Shown: piece by piece, positions 46,070-57,900 of the stretch
Layout of the letters: every line of letters starts with the position of its first letter
Position numbering within the stretch: position 1 is the stretch's first letter
Assembly (NCBI GenBank): GCA_006384855.1
Contig: VCJN01002214.1
Coordinates: 1-64,000 of the forward strand
DNA length: 64,000 nt
From: Tetraselmis striata
Lineage: Eukaryota; Chlorophyta; Chlorodendrophyceae; Chlorodendrales; Chlorodendraceae
Direction: 5' to 3'
Made by a program: the position numbers and the translations under genes
The notes under the pieces: model-generated
What the model was told of the DNA's origin: nothing
Seen by the model: the letters and a program-made list of their open reading frames with translations, nothing else
Databases searched by the model: none

Positions 46070-47896
46070 CTGCGGGGGGCAGGGGGCGCAGGGCGACGGC
46101 GGCGCGGTGTCAGGTGCTGCGTATGGAGGGCGCGTACACCACGCCGGAGGTCCCGCGCGGCGGTGTGCAGACCGCTGTGTTCCGATTTATAACTAACTCG
46201 TCGGTGCTGGTTCAGAATTTAAGGTTTCAGCAACAGGGTTCATGGCGTAAGTGTAAGCCCAAATGAATGTGGACTATTCTATGTATGTAATAGATGTCGA
46301 ACTAACAAGGATACGCCTGCCCACAAAGCTCTTGCCCCCCCTTGTCAAGCATCCATTGTAGGCTCGCCCAGTATCAGCCCTCGCCTTCGTTTCCGGCCGC
46401 ACCCTTTCATGTGTCACACGGGAACATGGCATCATCATGCGTGGCGGCAGCCCTAAGTGGAGCTTGTTGTGCTATTGTTGTAAGAGCCATACGTGTGTGC
46501 GTGTCATTGTTCAGGGTTGGTAATGAATTTGATATTAACCCAATGTCACGAGGGCACGACCTTTTTATATAGCACGTGCATGCGTTCTATACGTAATGGC
46601 TGCACGGCACGAGTTAGCTCTACCATCGTGGAACACATTCACAAAGGCGCGCTCTCCACACCGTCGGCATGATTGCAAGCAAGTGAGCAGTTCACACAAA
46701 AACGGCCAATACTGCAATTAATAAGGCTTGCTCCAAAACCATCCCACCTACAGCTGTTGTCCGCATTTAATGCGCGCTTAGTAGAGCCGGGCTTCAGCCC
46801 GCACTGCGCAGGGGTGCAGCCCCCGGCGAGTCAGCGGGTGGGTCCATACAGTCACCTGCTAGGCGCCCCCCCCCCCCCCCCCCGCCACCCCCTACCCCCC
46901 TCGGGTATATGTCGAGGGGGGCGGCAGGGATCGAACCTGCGCAGAGCGGAATCACGAGCACGACAGGCAGCGCCCCCCCCCCCCCCCCCCCCCCTTCCGC
47001 CACCTATCACATCTCAAGCCATTGGTGAATGTTCTAAGTAGATACTTACATCATAAAAATGCGCCACTTCATACGGGTCGCTCAGTAAGCCACTGTACCG
47101 GGGGTGGTAGGAGTACCTAAAATATTTGCATCGCCCCCCTTCCCCCTACTCCCCTCGGTTATAATTCCACCGAGGGCCCCGGCACAGAGCGGAATCACAA
47201 GCGTAACAGGCAGCCCCCCCCCCCCCCCCCCCCCGTCTGCCAGCTATCACATCTCAAAAACCCGTTGATGAATATTCTAAGTTGTTTATATCATAGAACG
47301 CGCCACTGTACCACTCGGCGGTCGGCGCCTCCGGTGCTGACGTGGCGATACGTGTAGGGCAAGGCTTCCGAGGGGGGGGGGGGAGGGGGTGTATTAGGAC
47401 GCAACTGCAGCAATGAGAATAGAATGAGAACAGAAGAGGAAAAGAAGAATAGAATAGGAAAATGTCTTGATGATTTGCCTTTTTTCGAAAGAAATCTCAC
47501 AGGTTAATTTGAGTCGTATTGCGAATGGATTCGGGATAGCTCAAAGTGCATCGTTTGACTTTGTATTGTCAAATGATAAAAACAAAAGTCAAGTATATTG
47601 TTTGCAATTAAATAACGATACATGAATGCGTGCCGGTGCAATCAGATAATAGATAAGATTGCGTTAATGATTACTGCGCGTTAGTGCATCATCAGGCACG
47701 CGGCCTGCTGGGATCAGGCCATATTGCGGGTAAAACCGATGCGGTGCCGGCAGGTACGAGTGCCACTTCGAGAAGCGAGTATCAAGTGGTGCCAGTAATC
47801 AGGTTCATTGCAAGCGCAGAAATTCATTGGTTTATACCCTTGAAGGGTGGCAAATATAAACACGGCCAGGCACCGCCGTTGCAAATCAATTGCCGA
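46070..47896. other. Mostly gene-less stretch
   Basis: May contain unidentified 5' exons of the minus-strand basic protein. Apart from the tandem tRNA-like/poly(C) unit at 46860-47285 I see no feature. Confidence 0.4.
46860..47285 (-). repeat. Tandem unit with poly(C) and tRNA-like T-arm
   Basis: Two diverged copies (about 46860-47045 and 47130-47285). Each has a Pro-codon-like C block, then AGAGCGGAATCAC, then CAGGCAGC leading into a 21-22-base C run (46973-46994; 47214-47234), then TATCACATCTCAA and GAAT[G/A]TTCTAAGT. In copy 1 the minus strand carries a perfect T-arm GCAGGTTCGATCCCTGC with B box GGTTCGATCCC; in copy 2 this is lost. The D-arm is missing, so neither is a tRNA gene. Confidence 0.6.
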
Positions 47897-49526
47897 CTAT
47901 GTGCTAGTATGATTAATCTTCGATCTTTTCATTGTGAGAGTGGGAGTGGGAGTGGGCTTGGAAGAGGGTCCTCCTGTAGAGTCTGCTACAGGTAGATGAG
48001 GTCAGGAAGACACTAGGGGGCAGTGGATGGGGGGGGGGGGGGGGGGGGGGGCTGCACCCGCGCGCCGGTTCTTGTTGAGGTAATCGACCGCCGCCCGGGC
48101 GTGCCCGGACGCCCCGCTGCCTCCAGCCTGTCCGCCCCACCACATGCGGGCAGTAGGGACGCCCTCAGCGTGCACCACAGGGCACCACCGCGGCGCGCAA
48201 CGAGGCCACGCGCCATCGGCCTGGAGAATGGGGATGTGTCCAACCACCCATCCCCGTCCCCGTCGCCGCTGCCCGCCGCCCTGCTGCTCCCCGTGATGGG
48301 GCGCACAGTGCTGTGTGGCGGTATGGGGCTGCGGGGCAGGTCCGCACCTGGATCCGCTTCATCATGTTCCCGCGGTTGTTAGCGTCCAATGGCTCGGCAG
48401 CCTGTTCAGCACGGTGCCAGCACAGCGCCGCCTTCAGCCTGCTTGTGGCTCTCCTGCTCTGCCTTGGAGGGCGATCAGGAGCATGCCCCCCCCCCCCCCC
48501 CGCCCCGCCCCACAAAAAAAAACATACATACAGATACACATGCACATGTAGATACAGGTACACCCCACCACCTTCGCCGCCAGCACCTTGCGTGTCTTCT
48601 GCTTGGGCTTCGGCAGCGCGGACGTCTCCACCCTCATGACCATGCCGCCTGGGCACAGCAGCCGACATGCCGCCTGAAGCTGAGCGACCATGCCCTGGAC
48701 CGAGGGTGGGAAAATGCTGGGCGGGGGCTGAGCGGAAGTGGGGGAGCTCACGCTGCGCCAGCAGCAGCCCCCCTTCGCCCAGCGGCGCCCCGCGCTGCCT
48801 GGCCCGCTCCTCCGCCGACGGCGGCGCGGGGCGCTCGTACGTGTCGCGTCCCAACGCCGCCGCCGCTGCCACTATCTCGCGCTCCGTGTGGCTGCACGCA
48901 GCAGTCGGCGCGTGTCATGCCGTGCACCTGGCCTTGCCAGCACAGCTACACCCAAACGAGCCCAACCCGGGCTTGAGTCGTACCCTCCTGCACGGTGTGT
49001 ACCTCCCCCGTTGTACACAACGGCGGACTGAAAGGCTCACATATGTTCACATCAACGCACTGGACTTGTCGACCCCCTCGCTGTCTCCCTCGCTCTCTCA
49101 CTCTCTCTGGCAACATCTCACTCTTTCTCCCAACAGCAGCGCCATGCCAAGCCACGGGCAGCAGCCTTGCCTGCGACCACGGTCCTGCGGGTTGTGCAGC
49201 GTGTCGTTGAGGTGCTTCTCCACGTTGAACATATTCTCCTTAACCATGGCGCCGGCTTCCAGACCGTCGAGCAGCCGGGGAGGGAGGTCGCTGCCAACAA
49301 GCCAGTCCACAGAGGTCCGACCAGCGGGCGACAGGGCGGCTGATAGGCTGAGTCGTGGACACCTAGGGCGCAGGATCGGTTGAGAGCGGCACGCGAGGGG
49401 GGAACGCCCGCCGGACTGCGGATGTGACGACAGACGACCGTTGCTATCGACCCGCCCGACAGAACAAGCACTATACCGATAATATAAGGAAATCGCCACA
49501 TCACGCCAAGGTCGCCGCACGATCAT
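47897..49526 (-). CDS. Unrecognised six-exon protein with a possible transit peptide
   Basis: Exons with matching phases: 49526-49171, 48891-48752, 48648-48572, 48458-48348, 48127-48058, 47973-47897 (276 aa); the last exon is least certain. The start MIVRRPWRDVAISLYY opens an Arg/Ser-rich, acid-poor stretch of about 75 residues that could be an organellar transit peptide. Then come VDWLVGSDLPPRLLDGLEAG, MVKENMFNVEKHLNDTLHNP, HTEREIVAAAAALGRD, SALPKPKQKTRKVLAAK and ALCWHRAEQAAEPLDANNRG; mostly helical, no domain recognised. Intron 1 appears to use GC-AG (CGCAG|GCAAGG). Intron 5 (donor 48057) starts GTGCAG and runs into 23 C. The gene is divergent from the neighbour starting at 49992. Confidence 0.45.
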
Positions 49527-49991
49527 GCGTTACCGTACTAGTCACTACTGTTTTAAATATCGTTAGTTTGTTAATTAGATAAGGGAAATCAAAATCCAAT
49601 CTTTACCGCCCTTACGTATAAGGATTTAGCAAGGATTATTAGCAGCGAGCGACTACACGTACGGCGGGTATATTAAGCATAGGGGAAAGCAGGCGGGGTG
49701 CGTACCGGTATCATTATTTCGCCTTCGTTTATATCCGCCAGAACATGGTTGCTATTTATAGTTATTTCACCGCCGGCGCCCGGGGCGGCGGGGGGGGGGG
49801 GGGGGGAGGGGGAATCACCCCGACGGCCCGGCGGCCTGCTGTGCTAGCTGACACTCCTAGTGCTACAGTGGCATTTTCACGAGCCTGCGAAAGGCACCCC
49901 AGTCGCAACGAACACGAGCCTGCACGCGCAAGGCCACTGCTTGTCCATTCAGCCTCACTCAGCTAGCACCGCTACTCTACTCGTCGGAACT
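49527..49991. promoter_or_regulatory. Shared divergent promoter region
   Basis: 465 bp between two outward-facing start codons (49526 minus, 49992 plus). It contains a 17-base G run (49790-49806) and AT-rich TATTTATAGTTATTTCAC at 49753-49770, a candidate TATA region for the plus gene. Confidence 0.35.
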
Positions 49992-52475
49992 ATGCCGGCA
50001 ACGGGGTCGTCCGTTGGTCCGCGAATCGGCGCCACGAGGCCGCTCCCCCGCGCGCCCACCAGTAGCTCCAGCGTCAGCGCCCCCCCACGCCCCCAAAAGC
50101 GTACCGTCGCCAGGACTCCCCAGCCCCAGGCAGCCGGTGCGGGCCGCCGAGGATGCACGGGGAGGCTGCGTGCGGGTGGCAAGCCGGCGGCTGAGGCGGG
50201 CGCCGCGCCGTGGAGCCTCCTGTTCGACCTGCGCGAGCGGGAGACGGAGTGGAGCGACGGGAACCAGGTGCGAACCGTGCGGTGCGGTGCGGTGCAGTGC
50301 GCCCGCCCTGGACCGGCCCTGAGGCCCCGAGTGACTGCCTCTTCTTGCCTGCCGGCTGGCGGGGTGGTGACGCGGGCGGTGCTGCGGGCGGCGCGGCAGG
50401 CGCGCCTGGTGGTGGCGTTCGCGGCGCAGGAGCTGGGCGTGGCGGAGGAGGAGGTGCGGCGTAAGCTGGGCGAGCTGGCGGTGCTGATGCCCGACCTCTG
50501 TACGCCCCCCTCCGCCGCCTCGCGCCCTCTTTTATGCACCCTCGACCCCCTCGCCGCATCTGCCGCACGTCGCAGACCCCACCCTCCTCGTCCAGCCAGT
50601 CCTAGTACGGTAGCGATGGGACTGTCGTGTCAGCAGCGGCACCACGTATCATCGTCATCATCGAGCCGCGTTACAGCAGTCCACAAAATACAAAAGCACG
50701 ACCTGCCAGCTTCTCCAGAGAGGACAATACTCCCCAGCTAATTAGTTCTCGCAGCGAATCTGTGTTCTTACCTGCACGCAAGGTGGGGAGGAGAAAGAAG
50801 GGCGAGGGAACCGCATTGCCACCCAGAGGGGGGGGGGGGGGGGGAGAGGGGGGGGCATTGGGTCGTCAGGCAGGAGCGGGCCTGATCGTGAAGGCGTGGC
50901 GTCGTGTGGAGATAGTGTGGCCACCTGCTCACAACTCCCCCTCCCCCTTTCCCTCGCCCGTGCGTGCTCGACCCCACTGCCCTTCCCGGAATTGCAGCCT
51001 CCAGGGTGGGCAAGCTCACGCCCGGCACCGTCACCTCCCTCATCCGCGACACCAAGGCAAGCCCCCCCCCCCCCCCCCCCCCGCCCCCCTTTTTCCCATT
51101 AGCGACATCCCGGCCACAGTGACCTGATTGCTTCAGCTTGCGGGGCAGACCAGCATTCCCCCTTACACCCTTTCCCTCCTCCTTCCCTTTCCTCCCCACC
51201 CCCTGACATTGGGGCACTCATCCGCAGGTCGTGGCACTCAACATGGTGCAGCTCAAGTCCATCTTCCCGGCAGCCAACGTGAGCGCCGCCGTGGCAGGTC
51301 AGCGCCCCTTCCCGCCCCATCCCGCCCCATCAGCCCTTCGCGCCCCGCGCTCTTCCCGGCTGATGGCGGCCGCCTGATGGTGGGCTGAGGGGGGGCGGCG
51401 GTGGGGGCAGCGCGGCCGGAGCTGGCGCTGATGCCGCCGGAGGAGGTGCGGCGCGAGGCGGCGGCGGTGGCGGAGCTGCTGGGCGTCGACGCGGTGGACG
51501 ACCTCGTGGAGGAGTACCCGCGGTGAGGCGGCCCTCCTCCCCTCTCGCCGCGCATGCCTGCACGAGCAGGCGTCTCTCCTGCGCGCCGAGCGCCACTGCC
51601 GGGCTGTCCCCCGCCGGTTGCGAATGCGGCGCCGACATCGCCCACACAACATCATGGGTGAGCTGGAGATAATATACCAAGTGATGAACTATTCACACAC
51701 ATGCTGCAGACCTGCTAGATGCTGCAACCTACTGGCAGCGGGATGCGTGGGCGGCGGGGGTGGGAACCCACCGTGCTATGCGGACTGGGGGGCGGTGCCC
51801 CCCACACTTTCCCTTTACAAAACGGTGGAGGGGTGCCTAGGTGGCTAGGGCATCGTGCTGTATGGGGGGCTTGGCTCACGCGGAATCACTTTGCCAGCTG
51901 CGGGGAGGAAGGGGGGGGGGGGGGGGGAAGGGGGGTTAAGGGACCAGGCCTTGACAGGGCTACACGCTACGCACGTTGGTTAGTGCGCCCTATGCGGGCT
52001 CGTGCGGCCGGGTCGTGAGACAGCTGGCTTGTTTAGCATCACAGACTAAGCGGTAGGCAACGTAGTGTGAAATTTTAAATTTCAAACGTAAGTGAACTCG
52101 GTCACCCATGTCATGTATTGAAATTTCTTACTACAACTTTATTCCTGCTGGTTTCTCCAAGCTGTGCAGGCCAGCCATCGTTCGGCCCGGCTGCACAAAG
52201 CCGCATCGGGTTGGCGGTAGCCGCATCAGTGCAGCCCTCTGAAAGCCAGCACTGTCACAATGTAGCCGCCGCCAGCGGCCTCCGCCATGCGGTGTGCCAA
52301 GTAGACCGACAACCTCCCAGAGCCCCTCGGCCGGATAAGTGGCACCCATGCTCTCACCGACTGGTCATAATGCATGTATTGATATCGTGATCTATCTAGA
52401 CCAATAAGGACATAGCGCGCTCCTAAAAATGCTGTTCTCGAGTCGGCACCCGTATTCATTGAATTGGGATCATCC

Positions 52476-52512
<37 letters not shown>

Positions 52513-53484
52513 TATGGGAGGGGTCTTAAATGTAGTCAGCCACGGGGCGCATAGTGAGCATGTGGTGGGCCATCACCCCCCCCCCCCCCCCTCTCCCCCT
52601 CTCTCTCTGGGATGATCCCAATACAATGATTACGGGTGTCAACCTGACTATGAAAACATTTTTACGGAACGCGCCATGGCCATATTGTTGCAAGTTTAGA
52701 CGGAAACATCACGACATCATTACGAGAATTAAGAACATGCGCTGGCACCCCACTTCTGAGAGCAAAACGATCCCCCCCCCCCCCCCCCCCCCGCCCCAAC
52801 AAATCGGGTATGTGGCCGCAGTCCCACTTGGGGGGGGGGTCCCACGGGGAGGTGCAAATGCTCGGTGGCTTCATGGTGCCATTAGTGCGCTTCGCCTCAG
52901 CTTGGCAGGGCCCGGGGTCCCAGGGCGGAGGGCGTCATGGCGGCGCCAATTACACGGGCTCGGGGCGCCACCAAGGCGCAAACTGCCGAGGCGCTTGCGG
53001 CCTCGTTGCGTTGGACGTGCCGCGGCGGCGTGGCAAAGGGCCCCCACGGAGGACTGGGTGCCTTGGAGGCTTGGTGTCGCGAACGACGGGGGCGGCGGTA
53101 GTGTGGGTGAACGTGGTGGACATGCTCTTTCTCTTTTCTTTGCCCTCTATTCCTCTTTTCTTCGCAACGCCGCTCATGGAATGCCGCCCCATGGCCATGC
53201 CTGTGGTGCTCTCGCTAGTACGAATGGGCCGAGCTCCCCATCCTCCCAGGCGAACCCCCAAGGTGCTGATCGGCCGCCTCCCCACTGCCCACCGTGCACC
53301 CGCCTCCCCTGGCAGCATCCTGGACGCGGAGGCGGTGTCCGAGGCGCTGGACATGCTGCGCACGCTGCTGCCGGGGCAGGACCCGCGCGCCACGCTGCGC
53401 GCGACCCCCTCCTTCATGTCGCGCGTGGAGCGCGGGAAGCGCCGGCTGGGTGACAATCCCGACCCCGGCGACACCTACACCTGA
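49992..53484 (+). CDS. Helical-repeat, mTERF-like protein, probably organellar
   Basis: Six exons: 49992-50267, 50400-50499, 50998-51056, 51228-51297, 51411-51522, 53316-53484 (261 aa, all phases fit). Exons 1 and 2 are in one open frame, so the 132-nt first intron may be retained in some transcripts. The N-terminus (MPATGSSVGPRIGATRPLPR, Ser/Arg/Pro-rich) resembles a chloroplast or mitochondrial transit peptide. The core has repeated helix pairs: AAQELGVAEEEVRRKLGELA, LTPGTVTSLIRDTK, VALNMVQLKSIFPAANVSAA, LALMPPEEVRREAAAVAELL, VDDLVEEYPRILDAEAVSEA and TPSFMSRVERGKRRLG. The spacing of Leu and Pro is like mTERF repeats. Intron 3 is GC-AG (AAG|GCAAGC) with 21 C starting at +6. The family assignment is tentative. 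Confidence 0.55.
51960..52090 (+). repeat. Dispersed repeat R3, copy 3 (in an intron)
   Basis: GCGGGCTCGTGCGGCCGGGTCGTGAGACAGCTGGC with the tail GAAATTTTAAATTTCAAACG, inside the long last intron of the mTERF-like gene. Downstream bases to 52440 hold no further feature. Confidence 0.65.
52463..52622. repeat. Inverted repeat ending in (GA)n/(CT)n
   Basis: ATTGGGATCATCC (52463-52475) is the exact reverse complement of 52610-52622, and the arms continue inward as (GA)n and CTCTCT tracts, so the whole 160 bp can fold as a hairpin. It may be a small MITE or a foldback inserted in the last intron of the mTERF-like gene. Confidence 0.7.
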
Positions 53485-53814
53485 GCCCCACCCCGGACAA
53501 TCCCCTCCTCCCCACCCTCCCTCCCCTTCGGCCATGCCTTGTCGGCGCCGTCGCTGTGGCTGCTGGCCCGAGCTCCCTCTTGCCCGCACCCCGCTGTGTG
53601 CCCCGGACGGCAGGCGCGGCCGACGAGCGCCGGGACTACCTGTAGCCACCCGCCGTGTGCGCCGAGCGCGAGGCGGGGCGCCCGACAAGAGGAGCGCGCC
53701 CGCGCGCCCGCCGTCCCCTCTCCCTGCTGCCCGCCCGGCGCAGAGGCGGCGCCGTACCCCCTGCGCCCTATAGCTATCTATTGAGGAAGAGAGCGGCATC
53801 CATGCCGCGGAGAC

Positions 53815-53819
53815 TGTAA
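53815..53819 (+). terminator. TGTAA polyadenylation signal of the mTERF-like gene
   Basis: TGTAA 331 nt after the stop codon at 53484. Confidence 0.6.
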
Positions 53820-54009
53820 TCAATCTCGGGCACGACTGCGCACTGCGCACTGTTGTTCTGCAATACAAGTTGTGATGTCGGGTGCTCAAATTAATGCGCG
53901 TAGTGAACATGCTACGTCAGCAGCAGGGCGTAGTATGACAGTATAGTATATATGTGTAATTTTTTTTTGGGGTGATTTCCGATATCGCCTTCTGCTGCTA
54001 TTTCATGTA

Positions 54010-54430
54010 GATATATGTGTATATGTATGTGTATATGTATGTTATATTATGTTATATATATTATATGTAACATATTGTACATTATATGCCATATACATTA
54101 TAACATATATACCATATCTATCTGTAATACATATATGTTATGTTATAATATGTAAAATGTATATGTTATATGTTTGTATAATGTATAATATGTACTATAT
54201 GTATACATTATATGTATATAATGTACAATATCATACATACATTATAACATGTTTTATTACATATGTATAATGTATAATATATGTGTTATATAATAATGTA
54301 TGAAATGTATACTATATATGTTATATATATGTATAATGTATGCTATGTTGTACATTTTACATACTATATATTATAACATATTATATAGTATATGTTATAT
54401 TTTATATCATCATCATACTATGTATATATA
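54010..54430. repeat. AT-rich (TATATG)-type array between convergent genes
   Basis: About 420 bp made almost only of TATATGTA, ATAATGTATA and related units, with many short palindromes. No coding content. The rest of 53485-54976 is 3' flanking sequence; 54570-54650 resembles 35690-35770 (GGTCCACA[A/G]GGCCC then GTCGGA[A/T]TATTCGT). Confidence 0.8.
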
Positions 54431-54976
54431 CTCTATTCCACTACCCTTCCACACAACTCCTAGGTTCCATTTTCGGCGAATCCGATTCACGAATAGCTGC
54501 GGAGTTGAATAATGTGCAGACGGACCTCTTGGTCTGTCGTTGCTGCACATCCGCTCGCATACTGCAATAGAAATAAATGCGGTCCACAAGGCCCAAAAAT
54601 CGAATTCTTGTGCAGCTTTGCGTCGGATTATTCGTGTTGTATTCTGTTTTACTTCTCCGTTTCCCCCCTTCGCTGTGTGTGTTTGTGAGGGGGGGGGGGG
54701 GGGGGGGTTCGAAAACGTTACTTATCCGCAGAGCCTTTGTGTTAGTAGGGTTGTGTTCCAGGCGGCGGGTAGCTAGTGCTAGGGCCTCATGCTGTGCTAG
54801 TCAGCGCACAGATACCAACAGCCAATATAACCATGCCACCTCTTGATGGCGTCGGATAACGTCTCTGTACCACCATTGCCTCAGTAGGTGAAGCTACGGG
54901 GGCAAAGGAAGCACCAACCATCACATACATTATTGCCGGTTTTGCCGGGCATCACGGCCGCTGCATGCGCCCAGAC

Positions 54977-57900
54977 TCACCCCGAAGCGCGGGGCCGTAT
55001 CACGGCCTCAGTCTCGAGCCTCGTCCCAGGTGCGCCGGGGTCGACTCGCCGGCTGCTGTCCGCCAAGCGCACCAGGACGGGGACGAGCTCCCTCGCCTCC
55101 CCATCCGCACCGCGCCGACCGAGGTGCCGGTGCGCCACCATAGCCTGCGCCATTGCGGTGGCCATGCGGAGCAGCAGGTGGGCAAGCGACAAACCGCGCT
55201 TTCGGTGGGTATCACGGGACGTATCAAGATGTACGCCCAAGCATCGACTGGGCCTTAAAGCATATCTATGATGGGAAGCATATCCATATTGTTGTGTCAT
55301 ATCCATCATTCATATCCATCTTGAAGCATTGAACATGATGGGAAGCATATCCATCATGTGATATCATCGGCACAGCCAGTTCTAAACTCATCGAGTGAGG
55401 CGATTCCCGTGAAGTTAAAGTGGTGTCACTCGCGGAAACAGTGTATGAAAAACAGGATATAAGGGGTCACTTGTTTATCCCAAATGATCATGCACATCAT
55501 GGCCATATGTGGGGAGCGCAAGAGGTCGTGTGAGGGCGCCGGGGGATGGGGGGGGGGGGGGGGGGGGAGGATATACCTGCGCCAGTGGAGCCACAACCTG
55601 CTGCCGCACGAGGCGCGCTACGGGCTGGGCGCCCCGCTGGCTGTCGATGGCAGCGCCAACAAGCGCCGTCTCTACCGCCGGCGACACCTGCAGCTGGAGG
55701 CCTGCCTGCTGAGCCAGCCGCTGCGCTTCCGCGACCTGCAGGAGCCGCCGCAAGGTACACGCGCCACGACAGTCGGTACGGCACCGTCATCTGGCATTAC
55801 GGGCGGGCGTATTGAATGCGTGTGCGTCTGGGCGACTGCGATGTCAGCCACGCTCGTCCAAAAGTCTGCTGAAACTACTACCGCGCGCTCCGAAACCAGC
55901 ATGCGCCACGGGAACAAGACGGCGATCTTCGCGCGATTTTCGAACGGTTGCAGCTCCAAAACCATGAGCTACACAGGGATCGAAAACGACTACGGTGATC
56001 GAGGGTTTGTTGGATGCTAGATCGTTGCTCTTTCGACCTTCGGAGCACCTTATAATCACAGCAACGCGCTCGATGAGTGCAAGAAAGCAAACGTCGTCAT
56101 ATGTTATTTATTGTCGGATATAATATGCTGCTTGATCCGAGTGAGAGCAATATATTTATCCACAAAATAGTTCGTCCGCACGAAGGGTTGGCGGCCGTAT
56201 CCGCGCAATCATGAAGCACGCAAACGAAACAGACTTAGGACTAATAACATCCGACAAGCATCTCGACCCAGCAAAGTGTAGTTTGCAGCAGAAGCATAGA
56301 GTGATGCCGGTTACAAGAAAGGAGAAGTGTCTACACAATATCGGACGGGGTTACGCACTTTTAAATTAACAATCGGCCACGTCCACACTCGCACGGCAGT
56401 ACTTTCGCATCCATATCACCATGCCAGCTCTGTCGGTATTTAGTCGGCTTATCACTTTCGATAGAATGGGCGCGGGCATAGGCCGAGAAGCGCGGATATG
56501 GCCGCACCTGCATGCGTACGACCTCCCCCAGGTGTGCCTCTCCCAGGGGCTTCAGGTACACCACGTCGTCCACCCGATCCAGTAACGCCGGCAGGACAGC
56601 CCGCCGCCGTCCGGGATGCCCGCCATCCGATACCGCTGCGCTCGACAGGGCCGACCCAGTGGCGCTGAGCCCGGGCGCATCATCGGCCGCATTTGATCCC
56701 GTTGCAGCTTCCGGAGGCAAGCTGCCCTCCGAGTCGGGTGTCGCCTGCCGGCCAGCATACACACTCGGCGGTTAGTAGGTCGACCGTCCCGCCATCGAAA
56801 CTAACCAGTGCAAGAGGATGGAATGAAACTTGGAGTAGACCACCCCCTCATCCTCCCAAAAATCAACAACTCGACGTCCATACAAAATAACTCAAGAGTT
56901 GCAGCTCGTAGATCAGTTGACAATGCCGATCTGAATCTTGACTTGTTACAGGACGACTGTCATTGAATGTCGAGACTTCCGCATCAAGTGTTGTGTTGGC
57001 GATTTTTGCTCAGTGCGTCAAGCTTCTGAATGCTGTCGACGTACGACATGCCCGCTATCGCCCTCGTATTCAAAACTCTCCGGAATTACGAGTGGGCCGC
57101 CGAGACTCGAGCCCACGAGACAGTAGCCTGCACCCGCCGCCTATCGTCTTCACCCTGAGAACGGCGAGACACGGTCCCTCCGTATCTCAGCGCGCATGCA
57201 ATCCCATACCTCCAGTGAGCGCGGACACGACCAAGCTGGCAGCGTGCAAGCCCATCGAGCCGCACGCATGCACCATACCCTCCCGAGGGAAAGCGATGCC
57301 TGGGTGTACGCGTGTGTCCCAAACAGACGGGCACTAGTCTCTCCGCTTCAAGAGTATTTAGGTAGCAATGAACCGTAGCTATTTTTGGTAGCAATGTTAG
57401 ATAGCTATTTTTGCGCTGTACACCGAAAAGAGTGACGTTACAACCATCTAGAAATAGTTTTAGCTACGCATGAAGATAAGCAGCAAATCCATCTCCCCCC
57501 CAAAACTTTTTCAGATCCAGGTTGTACGCATTCAGAAATGTGATACACATAAATCCACACATAAACATAAATTTCAGACATTGACAGTGTGCTATTGCCT
57601 TGCTGAGACATGCGGTAGTTGAGCCGATGTGCTGCCGGCGCCCGCACTGGTACATGTGGTTATAAAGCGCACATGTTCCATCAGGCTGTGCGTCTGTGCC
57701 TCATACCATCGGCAAATCAGGAAAACGCTTATTTGTACGGGTACATGTTCCCGTTTGGCGGGCCTAACAATGAACCGGACTCCAGAGCCCCCGCCCAATT
57801 TTCGTACTCCTTCCCTTCGCCTCACAGAACGAGTAGTACGTACTGGTATCGCGCATTGCTTAATATATTACAATAACTAATAATTATAGGTATTATAACC

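Noticed and set aside
46898-46996. Possible tRNA gene on the minus strand (perfect T-arm GCAGGTTCGATCCCTGC)
   Set aside because: Only about 30 nt separate the would-be acceptor stem from the T-arm, there is no D-arm, and the acceptor would be part of the C run. Treated as a tRNA-derived repeat.
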